Source: Parachlamydiales bacterium
Lineage (GTDB): Bacteria > Chlamydiota > Chlamydiia > Chlamydiales > Rhabdochlamydiaceae
Reading direction: 5' to 3'
Length of the DNA stretch: 64,000 nt
NCBI GenBank assembly: GCA_003153295.1
Contig: PLXY01000008.1
Location: 311,714-375,713, forward strand
Position numbers and translations under genes: made by a program. Under the pieces are notes generated by a model. That model was not told the DNA's origin and made no database searches. It saw nothing but the letters and a program-made list of their open reading frames with translations. Within the stretch, counting starts at the first letter, position 1, and each line of letters starts with the position of its first letter. This document shows positions 1 through 8,187 of the stretch, one piece after another.

Positions 1-770
1 CAGCAGCTCATGCCGGCAATGTGATCAACCCTCAAAAAAATTATCCTCGCGCGATTTTGTTAGCAGCACTGATTACGTTTGCTCTTTTCATGCTAGGATC
101 TCTGGCAATTGCGATTGTCATCCCCAACTCTGAAATTAGCCTGGTTGCAGGTTTGATCGATGCTTTCAGCCGTTTTTTTAGCGTTTATAATTTAGAATGG
201 ATCCTTCCCATCATGGCGATCTTACTCGTCGTCGGAGCTGTCGCTGAAGTCAATGCCTGGATTATCGGCCCTGTAAAAGGACTCTACGCCACATCAACCC
301 ACGGAAATCTACCTCCCTTTTTCCAACATCAGAACAAAAAAGGGGTCCCGACACACCTGCTTTTATTCCAAGCGATCATCGTCACTTTATCTGCGCTTGT
401 CTTTCTCCAAATGCCGTCCATCAGCGCTTCCTATTGGATTTTGACGGCGCTTTCGGCTCAAAGTTATCTGGTGATGTATATCTTGATGTTCGTTTCCGCC
501 ATCAAGCTCCGGTATTCTAAGCCTCATGTCGAACGGGCCTATCGAGTCCCGTATAAAATGACAGGAATGTGGATCGTTGCCTCTATGGGGATCTTATCGT
601 CTCTTTTTGCTATTTTCATGGCATTTATCCCCCCTGCGCAGCTTCAAACCGGAAGCCTCCTCTTTTATGAAACTTTCCTGATCTTAGGCTTATTTGTCAT
701 GTGCGGAATCCCGCTGATCATTTATCAATTCCGCCAACCTTCTTGGAAAAGAGTAGAGACCGATGAGTAA
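1..770 (+). CDS. Amino acid permease/antiporter, APC superfamily (5'-truncated)
   Basis: C-terminal part of an integral membrane amino-acid transporter; the gene begins before the window, because the reading frame is open from base 3 and reads AAHAGNVINPQKNYPRA, the conserved post-helix motif of GadC-like permeases. Six hydrophobic segments follow (around ITFALFMLGSLAIAIVIP, the WILPIMAILLV region, LLLFQAIIVTLSALVFL and three more). The stretch AEVNAWIIGPVKGLYA is typical of the glutamate/GABA and arginine/agmatine antiporter branch. A GTG at 21 is internal and is not the start. Substrate cannot be decided from this half. The stop codon overlaps the start of rarA by 8 bases, so the two genes are probably cotranscribed. 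Confidence 0.85.
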   Translation, partial: AAHAGNVINPQKNYPRAILLAALITFALFMLGSLAIAIVIPNSEISLVAGLIDAFSRFFSVYNLEWILPIMAILLVVGAVAEVNAWIIGPVKGLYATSTHGNLPPFFQHQNKKGVPTHLLLFQAIIVTLSALVFLQMPSISASYWILTALSAQSYLVMYILMFVSAIKLRYSKPHVERAYRVPYKMTGMWIVASMGILSSLFAIFMAFIPPAQLQTGSLLFYETFLILGLFVMCGIPLIIYQFRQPSWKRVETDE

Positions 771-2028
771 CGTTCCTTTAGCGGAAGAGCTACGTCCTAA
801 AAAATTAGAAGAGATCGCAGGACAGTCCCACCTTCTCAATAACGACGGTTTTTTGTCGCATTTGATCCGCGAGAAAAAACCTCTTTCTTTATTGTTATGG
901 GGACCACCAGGCTGCGGCAAAACGACGCTTGCCCGTTTATACGCTCAAGCCCTCGATGCTCACTTTCTATCGTTTAGTCCCTTATTGCATGGCATTGGAG
1001 ACTTAAAAAAAGTCATAGAAGACACACGTAAATATCCGCTCTTGAGCCGCCAGATCATCCTCTTTGTCGATGAGATCCACCGCTTCAATAAAGCTCAGCA
1101 AGATGTCTTTCTCCCCTTTCTAGAAAACGGCACCGTGGTGTTGATTGGGGCCACCACAGAAAACCCCTCATTTGCATTGAATAAAGCGCTCTTGTCCCGC
1201 CTCCGTGTTCTTCAACTCAAATCGCTTTCAGATCAAGACCTTGAACAGATCCTGATCCGTTATGAATCGATCAAAAAGCCTCTGCATCTCTCAGATGAGG
1301 CAAAAAACATGCTCCTTCAGCTCTCTCAAGGAGATGGACGGCATCTTTTGAATATGATCGAGAATCTCCAGTCGATTCAAGGTCCTATCGACCCTGCAAG
1401 ATTGCAGCAGATTCTACAGAAAAGATCAGCCATCTACGATAAAGGAGACGACGGCCATTATCAGCTCATCTCTGCTCTCCATAAAGCGGTCCGCGGCTCC
1501 GATCCTGATGCTTCTCTTTATTGGCTGGCCCGCATGTTAGAAGGAGGAGAATCGGCTGAATTTATCGCCCGCCGCATGGTGCGGATGGCTGTGGAAGATA
1601 TCGGTCTTGCCGATCCAGAAGCCCTACAACTGACCCTCAACGCTTGGCGCGCCTTTGATCAGCTAGGATCTCCGGAAGGCGAACTAGCCCTTGCCCAAGC
1701 CGTGATCTATTTAGCATTAGCTCCTAAGAGCAATGCCGCTTATACCGCATTCTCTGCTGCCAAAGACCTCGCATCCAATACCACGAATCTTCCTCCTCCG
1801 CACTGCATCATCAATGCTCCCACAAAGTTAATGAAAGAATTCGGTTATGGCAAAGGGTATCAGTATGATCACGATCTACCCCAGGGATTCTCCGGACAAA
1901 ATTATTTCCCTGATAACGTCGAGCGTCCCTCTTTTTATCAGCCCGTAGAAAGAGGTTTTGAACGGGAAATGAAAAAACGGCTCGATTATTTCACAAAACT
2001 TCGAGGTGATCTCAATGGAAAGGCCTAA
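763..2028 (+). CDS. rarA: Replication-associated recombination protein A (RarA/MgsA), AAA+ ATPase
   Basis: A 421-residue AAA+ ATPase of the clamp-loader-like RarA/MgsA/WRNIP1 family, which acts at stalled replication forks. Visible motifs: Walker A GPPGCGKTT at residues 47-55, Walker B FVDEIH at 101-106, sensor-1 LIGATTENPSF near 127-137, and the family-specific C-terminal block with FGYGKGYQYDHDLPQ and NYFPDN. Length is normal for the family. The ATG at 763 overlaps the end of the permease gene. The stop at 2028 lies beyond the start of the next gene, so the three genes form a tight cluster. Confidence 0.95.
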   Translation: MSNVPLAEELRPKKLEEIAGQSHLLNNDGFLSHLIREKKPLSLLLWGPPGCGKTTLARLYAQALDAHFLSFSPLLHGIGDLKKVIEDTRKYPLLSRQIILFVDEIHRFNKAQQDVFLPFLENGTVVLIGATTENPSFALNKALLSRLRVLQLKSLSDQDLEQILIRYESIKKPLHLSDEAKNMLLQLSQGDGRHLLNMIENLQSIQGPIDPARLQQILQKRSAIYDKGDDGHYQLISALHKAVRGSDPDASLYWLARMLEGGESAEFIARRMVRMAVEDIGLADPEALQLTLNAWRAFDQLGSPEGELALAQAVIYLALAPKSNAAYTAFSAAKDLASNTTNLPPPHCIINAPTKLMKEFGYGKGYQYDHDLPQGFSGQNYFPDNVERPSFYQPVERGFEREMKKRLDYFTKLRGDLNGKA

Positions 2029-2446
2029 AATCGGCGTTGGTGTCATCGTCATCCAAGACGGCAAAACCCTTCTCGGCAAACGAAAAGGTTCGCACGGCAC
2101 CGGACAGTGGGCTCACCCCGGCGGACATCTCGAGTTTGGAGAAAGCATTCAAACATGCGTCGAGCGAGAGCTTGCTGAAGAAACAGGTCTTATTCCCCTC
2201 TCTCAACGACAAGGCCCTTGGACTAACGATATCATGGAAGCCAAACATTACGTGACACTTTGGGTCTTTGTGCATCAATTCACGGGCATACCACAACTAC
2301 TGGAGCCGCATAAATGTGAAGGATGGGAATGGTTTGATTGGAATGCTCTGCCAGAGCCGCTTTTTTTACCTGTTCAAAACCTGATCAAAGATGTCGGCAT
2401 CGATCAGCTTATGAACTTATCTCTAGATCTGCAGCCTTCTGAATGA
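2015..2446 (+). CDS. Nudix hydrolase (NUDT15/MutT-like)
   Basis: A 143-residue Nudix hydrolase. The Nudix box GX5EX7REUXEEXGU is complete at residues 37-59 (GHLEFGE ... RELAEETGL), so it should be active on nucleoside diphosphate derivatives. Residues WAHPGGHLEFGES resemble the NUDT15/MTH-type branch that hydrolyses nucleotide triphosphates, but substrate is not determinable by eye. I start it at the ATG at 2015, preceded at good distance by GAGGTG, rather than at the in-frame GTG at 2006. It overlaps the 3' end of rarA by 14 bases, suggesting translational coupling. Confidence 0.88.
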   Translation: MERPKIGVGVIVIQDGKTLLGKRKGSHGTGQWAHPGGHLEFGESIQTCVERELAEETGLIPLSQRQGPWTNDIMEAKHYVTLWVFVHQFTGIPQLLEPHKCEGWEWFDWNALPEPLFLPVQNLIKDVGIDQLMNLSLDLQPSE

Positions 2447-2456
2447 AGAAAAGAAG

Positions 2457-2660
2457 ACCTCCCTACCCGTTGCGACCATATCGTCACACTATTATAGAAC
2501 GTCGTCAACTGATGTAGGGAGGAGAGAAGTTTGTCTTTACTCATGCTTCTAGGATGATAGTCTGTTAATGAAACAGAGTTATCGTCGCGCCTCTATTAGA
2601 GGTTCTGGTACCATGAGTGCAATATCACCTTACACTTTCGTGTAGCTGATATACAACAAC
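2457..2660. ncRNA. Candidate structured non-coding region with four hairpins
   Basis: The 349-base gap between the Nudix gene and the convergent minus-strand gene has no credible ORF but holds clustered stems. An outer stem pairs CCTCCCTAC (2458-2466) with GTAGGGAGG (2514-2522) and continues inward with GTTGCGAC (2469-2476) against GTCGTCAAC (2501-2509), one bulge. Three small hairpins follow: TCTGTT/AACAGA (2561-2577), CCTCT/AGAGG (2590-2602) and TACAC/GTGTA (2631-2644). It does not match RNase P, tmRNA, SRP or 6S RNA as I know them. Strand is unknown. It could be a small RNA or untranslated sequence; the remainder, 2661-2795, is AT-rich with nothing else visible. Confidence 0.3.
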
Positions 2661-2795
2661 TTCTTTAAAACGCCTACCCTTAGCTTTAGAGTAGATCATT
2701 TCTAATAATAAATCAAATTAATTATTTACATATTGTTATATTAATAAACAAAAATTTAAGTCGTTAAAATAGTGTATCTTATGAGAAAGCGGAAA

Positions 2796-4523
2796 TCAGT
2801 CTTCACTAGATAAAGAATCGTTTTCCTCAGAATGGGTAAAATCACTTTCGTCTTTTTTTGTCAGTGATAAATACGCATATTCATAATGTTCTTTTAATTT
2901 TTTTTCTCCTAATTCACGAAGAACCCGAATAAAAAATTCGATATCCTCAATTTCCAAAAACAGCACACTTTCTTTTATTTCAGATAGCGTGCGAAGGCAA
3001 TCAATACCGTCCTGTATACGCTTTAACTTAAAGTGACACTTTGCCTCATTTGCAAGCGTAAATGTATGAATTTTTGTCTGATCTCTTAAAAAAAAATGAG
3101 AACTTTGCAAAACTTTTACCGCTTTTTCATACTGTTCATTTTTACGGTATGTTTTAAAAACTAAACTCCCAAATAAAAAACGAATCGTTGCATTTTTTTG
3201 AACAAGAGTAGCGGCCCAACCTAAATATTCATAGGCAATGTCAATTAGAGCAGGAGATAAAAATTTCAATCCTAAGGAGTTGAGAATAACTCCGATATTT
3301 AAAAGAAACCACGGATCGTCATAAGAGTGACATCTTAACTTTTGAACAGTAGATAACGTTTCTAAAATGTCATCTTTTATACCTTTTTTTAAAACAAAGA
3401 CAGAAGTCATAAGATCCGACGAACCTTCTTTCAAACTTTCCATGAGTTTGCGAGTTCCATGGAATCCAAAAAAGGCATCCAGACTATATTGGCACATCAG
3501 AATATAACTTAGACAAGATGAAGTCTTCTGAACTGATTTTATTGTTAGGGAGCTCTGAAGATAGTGGATCGATAGCGGTAAAAGCTCGTCTAGTTTTGCT
3601 ATCCCACGAATATAAAGAAGAAGGCCTATGAGGCAGGATAGAGAAGGATCTTTAAAAATCTTAAAATTTTCTAACTTATTTTTAATTTCAGATGGTAAAG
3701 GACAATTAAAGTTAAGTAAATGGCATAAAAAAGGGTAAGGACTTGAAGAATCCTCTTCTCTTAAATAGGAAAGGGCAAAGTCATATTCTTTAAGAGTTAG
3801 CTGTACCAAAGCAATAGTTCTTGAAATAAAGATCTTAAGTTTATTATTTTCTTCTTCCCTTAACGCATATCTTAAAGAATTTAACGGCGGGATCAAGAGA
3901 CGCAATTCAACAAGCAAATTATTTAACCCGGTTCTTGAAATAGTGTGATTTTGAGGAACTATAAAATTCACTTCTATCCACGTATTCCAACACAGGAAAT
4001 TCTTTTCTAAGGCTTCTTCTAATTTTCCATCAGCTGCTAACCGCACGCTCTCCCAGACCATGGTCAGAATATGGTCTGGAGGGCAAAAGAGAGCTATTTC
4101 TTCATAGCTTGAAAGAGAAGGCAGGTAAGTTCGTAAAGTTAAAGTGGAAAAATCAATTGCCTTTTGCTGAGAGTCAGACTCTTTCTTTTCTTTCATGTTC
4201 TCTATCAGAATTCGCATAGAGCTAAAGATTTTAACAAATGCTGCGGGATCTCTTTTGCAGCCTGCTAATGCCTGATAATAGAAAGAAAGCTTTTCAGGGT
4301 TTGTCATTTCTAATGATTCAATTTGCTGGGTCAAATGACGAGAATTAAAAAACAGAGATGTGGTAGAAAGTTGTCTAAACTGTAATTGACAAAAGGGACT
4401 TAAAGATCTTTTAGCAATTGCACTTATACGCTGCCCAGAAAAAAAAGAAGTTTTTCCAGAGGAGGGTTTTAGATCAACAGGAGGTTTACTTGATCCATTA
4501 ACAGATGTAATTTTCCCTGCCAT
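2796..4523 (-). CDS. Unknown protein with predicted helical (TPR-like) repeats
   Basis: A 575-residue protein I do not recognise. The N-terminus (about residues 1-45) is Ser/Lys-rich and probably disordered; the rest is built of amphipathic helices spaced as in TPR or similar solenoids (for example the stretches around YEKAVKVLQSSHFFLR and AKCHFKLKRIQDGIDCLRTL). The acidic Ser-rich tail reads EENDSLSSED. There is no signal peptide. It lies 31 bases after the methyltransferase gene and could be the last gene of the sdaA operon, but its AT-rich codon use differs from those genes. No clear ribosome-binding site precedes the ATG. A secreted effector or scaffold role is conceivable but unsupported. 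Confidence 0.7.
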   Translation of the reverse strand: MAGKITSVNGSSKPPVDLKPSSGKTSFFSGQRISAIAKRSLSPFCQLQFRQLSTTSLFFNSRHLTQQIESLEMTNPEKLSFYYQALAGCKRDPAAFVKIFSSMRILIENMKEKKESDSQQKAIDFSTLTLRTYLPSLSSYEEIALFCPPDHILTMVWESVRLAADGKLEEALEKNFLCWNTWIEVNFIVPQNHTISRTGLNNLLVELRLLIPPLNSLRYALREEENNKLKIFISRTIALVQLTLKEYDFALSYLREEDSSSPYPFLCHLLNFNCPLPSEIKNKLENFKIFKDPSLSCLIGLLLYIRGIAKLDELLPLSIHYLQSSLTIKSVQKTSSCLSYILMCQYSLDAFFGFHGTRKLMESLKEGSSDLMTSVFVLKKGIKDDILETLSTVQKLRCHSYDDPWFLLNIGVILNSLGLKFLSPALIDIAYEYLGWAATLVQKNATIRFLFGSLVFKTYRKNEQYEKAVKVLQSSHFFLRDQTKIHTFTLANEAKCHFKLKRIQDGIDCLRTLSEIKESVLFLEIEDIEFFIRVLRELGEKKLKEHYEYAYLSLTKKDESDFTHSEENDSLSSED

Positions 4524-4554
4524 ACTATGATCTTATCTAGATTTTAAAGATATC

Positions 4555-5184
4555 TTACCATCCATTCACATAAACTTCACCAGACCCCCAAGGAAAAGAG
4601 ACAGAAAATTGATCTTTGAGCTCAAAACCTTCTAAGGGATAACTCACGGTGATGATTTTGCTGCCCTTAGGCAGCGCCTTTAGAGCGCGGCTCAGCTCCT
4701 GGACGAACTTGTCGGAAAAGGTCGTCCCATAGAAAAAGACAAATGTCGCCTGGCTAAAATTAAACCTCCTCATATCTTGGCGAGAAAAAGAGACCTTTTC
4801 CGTCTGATATTCTTCCGTTAAATCTTGAGCCCTTTGAATAAAAGGCTTAATCATGTCAATCCCCTGCACTTGACACCCATAGTGATGAGATAAAAAGAAA
4901 GCTCCGCGGCCTCTTCCGCACCCTAGATCGACAACACGGTCTTCCTTTTGAAGTCCACACCGGTCTGCGATCTCTTTTAAAGAGCAGAGCGGAGTCTCTC
5001 CATACGGAAACGCTTCTTGGAGTCTGTAGGGATTAGGTCCTTTTAGGATGGCCTGGTCTAACGCTTTAAACTGGAGATCATGATAAAACAGCTGGCGAAC
5101 GCGTCTTTGCTGCAGCCATTCATACCCCCTCACAGCAAAATAGAGATAAAACAGTTCAACGCCTTCCGCGATCTTTCTTAACAT
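4555..5184 (-). CDS. Class I SAM-dependent methyltransferase
   Basis: About 209 residues. The SAM-binding motif I VVDLGCGRGRGAFFL is followed by the acidic strand-2 end GIDM, and downstream segments resemble motifs II and III of Rossmann-fold methyltransferases. Before this core are about 80 residues including an aromatic-rich helix (ELFYLYFAVRGYEWLQQ). The substrate is unknown. I place the start at the ATG at 5184, which overlaps the phosphofructokinase stop by 7 bases; an in-frame upstream ATG at 5250 would add 22 residues with a 73-base overlap and seems less likely. Operon partner of pfp and sdaA. Confidence 0.75.
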   Translation of the reverse strand: MLRKIAEGVELFYLYFAVRGYEWLQQRRVRQLFYHDLQFKALDQAILKGPNPYRLQEAFPYGETPLCSLKEIADRCGLQKEDRVVDLGCGRGRGAFFLSHHYGCQVQGIDMIKPFIQRAQDLTEEYQTEKVSFSRQDMRRFNFSQATFVFFYGTTFSDKFVQELSRALKALPKGSKIITVSYPLEGFELKDQFSVSFPWGSGEVYVNGW

Positions 5185-6689
5185 CGGATGATCAAAGGAA
5201 CTGTATCGGTGAGAGTAGCCGCTCCAAAAAATTGAGCGGGGCCGGGGCATTGATAGTCATCTTCTAGAGCCCATTTAGCTGCCTGTTTCTGTAGTCGCAG
5301 GTACGGCTTACCCTTGAGATCGACATAGGTCTTGCCAATGACCGGTCTGCCCTTTATTTCAAGAAGTGCGGCCAGTGGCATTCCGCCGATGGTCCATTCA
5401 GAGACCGGTCCTGTCAAACGTTCTATAAATGCCATATAAGACGTAAATCCTTGAGCGATTAACAAAGCAGCGGTTTGTCCTAATGCATAGCAGTAATTAG
5501 CATCAAAGTTTGTCGGTAGTCCCGCTCTTCCTTCATAACCAAAAAAATGGGCCAAGGGGCTGAACTTTCCTTGAAGTTTTCTTTTTTTCAATTCTTTTTC
5601 CACGGCATCGATCAAGACAATTTCAGTCTCTACAGCAGAGAGGTTGATATTGCCATGCGGATCTCGATCCAAAAGCAGCTGCTGTCTCACCCGCTCGGGT
5701 AAAAGTTCCCATACTGCTTTGCTAGAGGAAGAAAGTTTGTCTTCCTTGAGCTCCTTCATTAAGACCGCCATTTCGGGCATATGTTCGATGAGTCCTTCCG
5801 GGATCAAAATGAGGCCATAATTTTTGCCCGCTTTCGAGCGCTGTTGGACTAGATCGCAGATTTTTCCGGTAATTTGGTTCAGTGTCAATCGCTCTTCAGA
5901 AATCAGGGTAAGATTAGGATGGGTCTTTAAGGCGCATTCCAAAGTAATATGAGAGGCGGATCTTCCCATCAGCTTAATGAAATGGTAGTATTTTTTAGCC
6001 GACAATGCATCGCGGCCGATATTGCCGATGAGCTCAGAATAGATCTTCGTCGCGGTGTCAAAACCAAAGGAAATTGCGACATGTTCATTTTGCAAGTCGC
6101 CGTCGATCGTTTTAGGCACTCCGATGACAGATGTCTTGCAGCCTTTTTGCAGAAAATATTCAGCGAGGACCGCAGCATTGGTGTTGGAGTCGTCTCCGCC
6201 GATCACCACCAGACCGTCTAACTTGAGATCTTGAGCCGTCTTCAGGGCTCCCCGGAGCTGGGCCTCGGTTTCTATTTTAACACGCCCAGAACCCAGCAGA
6301 TCAAATCCTCCCTGATTACGATAGGGAGCGAGTTTAGATGCTGTTAGCTTGATCTGTTTATTATCCACGACACCACTAGGGCCGTCTAAAAATCCATACA
6401 GTGTACTTTTAGGGTTTAAAGATTGCAGGGCATCGAAAAGACCTGTGACGACATTATGGCCGCCGGGCGCCTGCCCTCCTGAAAAAACAGCTCCGATTTT
6501 TAACATAGGAAATTTCTGCGCAGATCCTTTTTTTCCTCGGAGAAGAGGCTGATCAGAAGTTTTAGAAAAAAGCTTGCGGATCTCGGGTTTAACAGGAAAA
6601 TGTTTTTTCTTTTCAAAAGTGATCGTTTTAAGAGTTTTTAAGATCTTCGGAACAGCGGGTTTATATTTTTGACGCAGTTGACTTAGCAT
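5178..6689 (-). CDS. pfp: Pyrophosphate--fructose 6-phosphate 1-phosphotransferase (PPi-PFK)
   Basis: A 503-residue phosphofructokinase catalysing reversible fructose 6-phosphate phosphorylation in glycolysis. The sequence has GGQAPGGHN near the N-terminus, GGDDSNTNAAVLAEY and VPKTIDGDLQN. An Asp after GGD and a Lys in PKTIDGDL are the residues that mark PPi-dependent enzymes instead of ATP-dependent ones. The long form of about 500-550 residues is the plant-beta/chlamydial type. Its ATG overlaps the sdaA stop (ATGCTAA), and its own stop overlaps the methyltransferase start, so translation is probably coupled through the operon. PPi use would spare ATP, which fits an intracellular lifestyle. 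Confidence 0.93.
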   Translation of the reverse strand: MLSQLRQKYKPAVPKILKTLKTITFEKKKHFPVKPEIRKLFSKTSDQPLLRGKKGSAQKFPMLKIGAVFSGGQAPGGHNVVTGLFDALQSLNPKSTLYGFLDGPSGVVDNKQIKLTASKLAPYRNQGGFDLLGSGRVKIETEAQLRGALKTAQDLKLDGLVVIGGDDSNTNAAVLAEYFLQKGCKTSVIGVPKTIDGDLQNEHVAISFGFDTATKIYSELIGNIGRDALSAKKYYHFIKLMGRSASHITLECALKTHPNLTLISEERLTLNQITGKICDLVQQRSKAGKNYGLILIPEGLIEHMPEMAVLMKELKEDKLSSSSKAVWELLPERVRQQLLLDRDPHGNINLSAVETEIVLIDAVEKELKKRKLQGKFSPLAHFFGYEGRAGLPTNFDANYCYALGQTAALLIAQGFTSYMAFIERLTGPVSEWTIGGMPLAALLEIKGRPVIGKTYVDLKGKPYLRLQKQAAKWALEDDYQCPGPAQFFGAATLTDTVPLIIRC

Positions 6690-8065
6690 TCTGGAACGCT
6701 CACAGGAACATGGGAGGCAAGACCCGCTTCCGATGTCTCTTTATAGGTGCTCTTCATATCTTCGCCTGTCTGTTTCATCGCAAGCACGACTTGATCGAAG
6801 GAAACCCGGTGCGTTCCATCACCTCGCAAAGCTAGTTTGGAAGCAGTGATTGCCTTGATGGATCCCATCGTGTTTCGCTCGATGCATGGGATTTGTACTA
6901 AACCGCCGATGGGGTCGCACGTAAGACCGAGATTATGCTCCATGCCGATTTCAGCGGCATTCTCAATCTGTTCATTCGTTCCACCTAGAGCAGCTGTCAG
7001 TCCTGCAGCTGCCATCGAACATGCCACACCGATTTCGCCTTGGCATCCCATTTCTGCTGCAGAGATGGAAGCTCCAATTTTGAAGAGAATGCCAAATGCG
7101 GTGGCCGTGAGAAAGAAGCGGATAATGCCTTCGTCGTTGGGATTTGGTGTGAAGTGGAGATAGTAATGGAGAACGGCAGGAATAACGCCTGCGGCTCCAT
7201 TGGTAGGAGCTGTGACAACACGTCCGCCAGCCGCATTTTCCTCATTCACTGAGAGGGCAAATAGGCTGACCCATTCCATGAATTCCGTGGGATCATCGAT
7301 ATCCGCCGTGTGCATCAACTGAGAATACATTTCAGGAGCGCGCCGTTTAACATCCAATCCACCCGGGAGTATCCCTTCTTGGTGAAACCCTCTTTCAACG
7401 CACTCTTGCATCACTTTCCAAATTCTAAAAATCCCCTGCCGGACTTGGACCTCATCTTTCAAAGCTTTTTCGTTTTCCATGACGATGTCGTAGATCATCA
7501 TGCTGTTTTCACGGCAATGCGTTAAAAGCTCTTCACAGGTGTTGAAAGGAAAAGGCATGATGTCAACGGTGTCATTAGCGCCGGAATGTTTCGCATGTTC
7601 ATGGGCTACTACAAATCCTCCGCCCACGGAATAATAGAGTTCGTTGATGATCTCATTTTTTAGCTTGTCATAAGCCTTAAAGCGCATCGCATTAGAATGG
7701 TAGGGAAGCCGTTTGCCTTTATTAAAAATCAGATGAAAAGCGGGATCAAATTCGATTTTATGAGAGCCCATCAGATAGAGGGTGCCTTCATTTTGGACGC
7801 GGGCGACACGGCTCTCCACCACATCTGGATCGACGTCTTCGGGAGTCTCGCCTTCTAGTCCCAAAAGGATCGCTTTATCGGTGCCATGCCCAATCCCGGT
7901 CATCGCCAGAGATCCGTAAAGGTCGACATGGACGCTGTCTATCTTTTCAAGACCGAATTGGGATTGGAGTTTTGCTGCGAATGTTTTGGCTGCCCGCATA
8001 GGGCCGACCGTATGTGAACTAGAAGGTCCAATTCCAATAGAAAAAAGTTGAAAAAGACTAACCAT
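6683..8065 (-). CDS. sdaA: L-serine ammonia-lyase, iron-sulfur type, single chain
   Basis: A 460-residue L-serine dehydratase converting serine to pyruvate and ammonia. Recognisable segments are [16 protein letters not shown] at the N-terminus (beta-type domain) and the alpha-domain blocks [35 protein letters not shown] and [16 protein letters not shown], which supply the cysteines expected to hold the oxygen-sensitive [4Fe-4S] cluster. Both domains are on one chain, as in E. coli SdaA. I choose the ATG at 8065, six bases after AAGGGG; an upstream in-frame TTG at 8071 is less likely. First gene of a minus-strand operon with pfp, linking serine catabolism with glycolysis. Confidence 0.93.
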   Translation of the reverse strand: MVSLFQLFSIGIGPSSSHTVGPMRAAKTFAAKLQSQFGLEKIDSVHVDLYGSLAMTGIGHGTDKAILLGLEGETPEDVDPDVVESRVARVQNEGTLYLMGSHKIEFDPAFHLIFNKGKRLPYHSNAMRFKAYDKLKNEIINELYYSVGGGFVVAHEHAKHSGANDTVDIMPFPFNTCEELLTHCRENSMMIYDIVMENEKALKDEVQVRQGIFRIWKVMQECVERGFHQEGILPGGLDVKRRAPEMYSQLMHTADIDDPTEFMEWVSLFALSVNEENAAGGRVVTAPTNGAAGVIPAVLHYYLHFTPNPNDEGIIRFFLTATAFGILFKIGASISAAEMGCQGEIGVACSMAAAGLTAALGGTNEQIENAAEIGMEHNLGLTCDPIGGLVQIPCIERNTMGSIKAITASKLALRGDGTHRVSFDQVVLAMKQTGEDMKSTYKETSEAGLASHVPVSVPEC

Positions 8066-8187
8066 GTTCAACCCCTTTTGGTTACTTCAATTTTTAGGGA
8101 TCAAGCGATTAGTTTGCAAGAAAACAAGACATGCCCATTAAGAGATATTTAAAGATGTTAACTTTTGACTTTAGTTAAAATAGTTAT

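Noticed and set aside
8150-8187. TTAACT/AGTTAA inverted repeat after the BTB gene as a terminator
   Set aside because: Short AT-only stem without a T-run on the minus strand; too weak to call.
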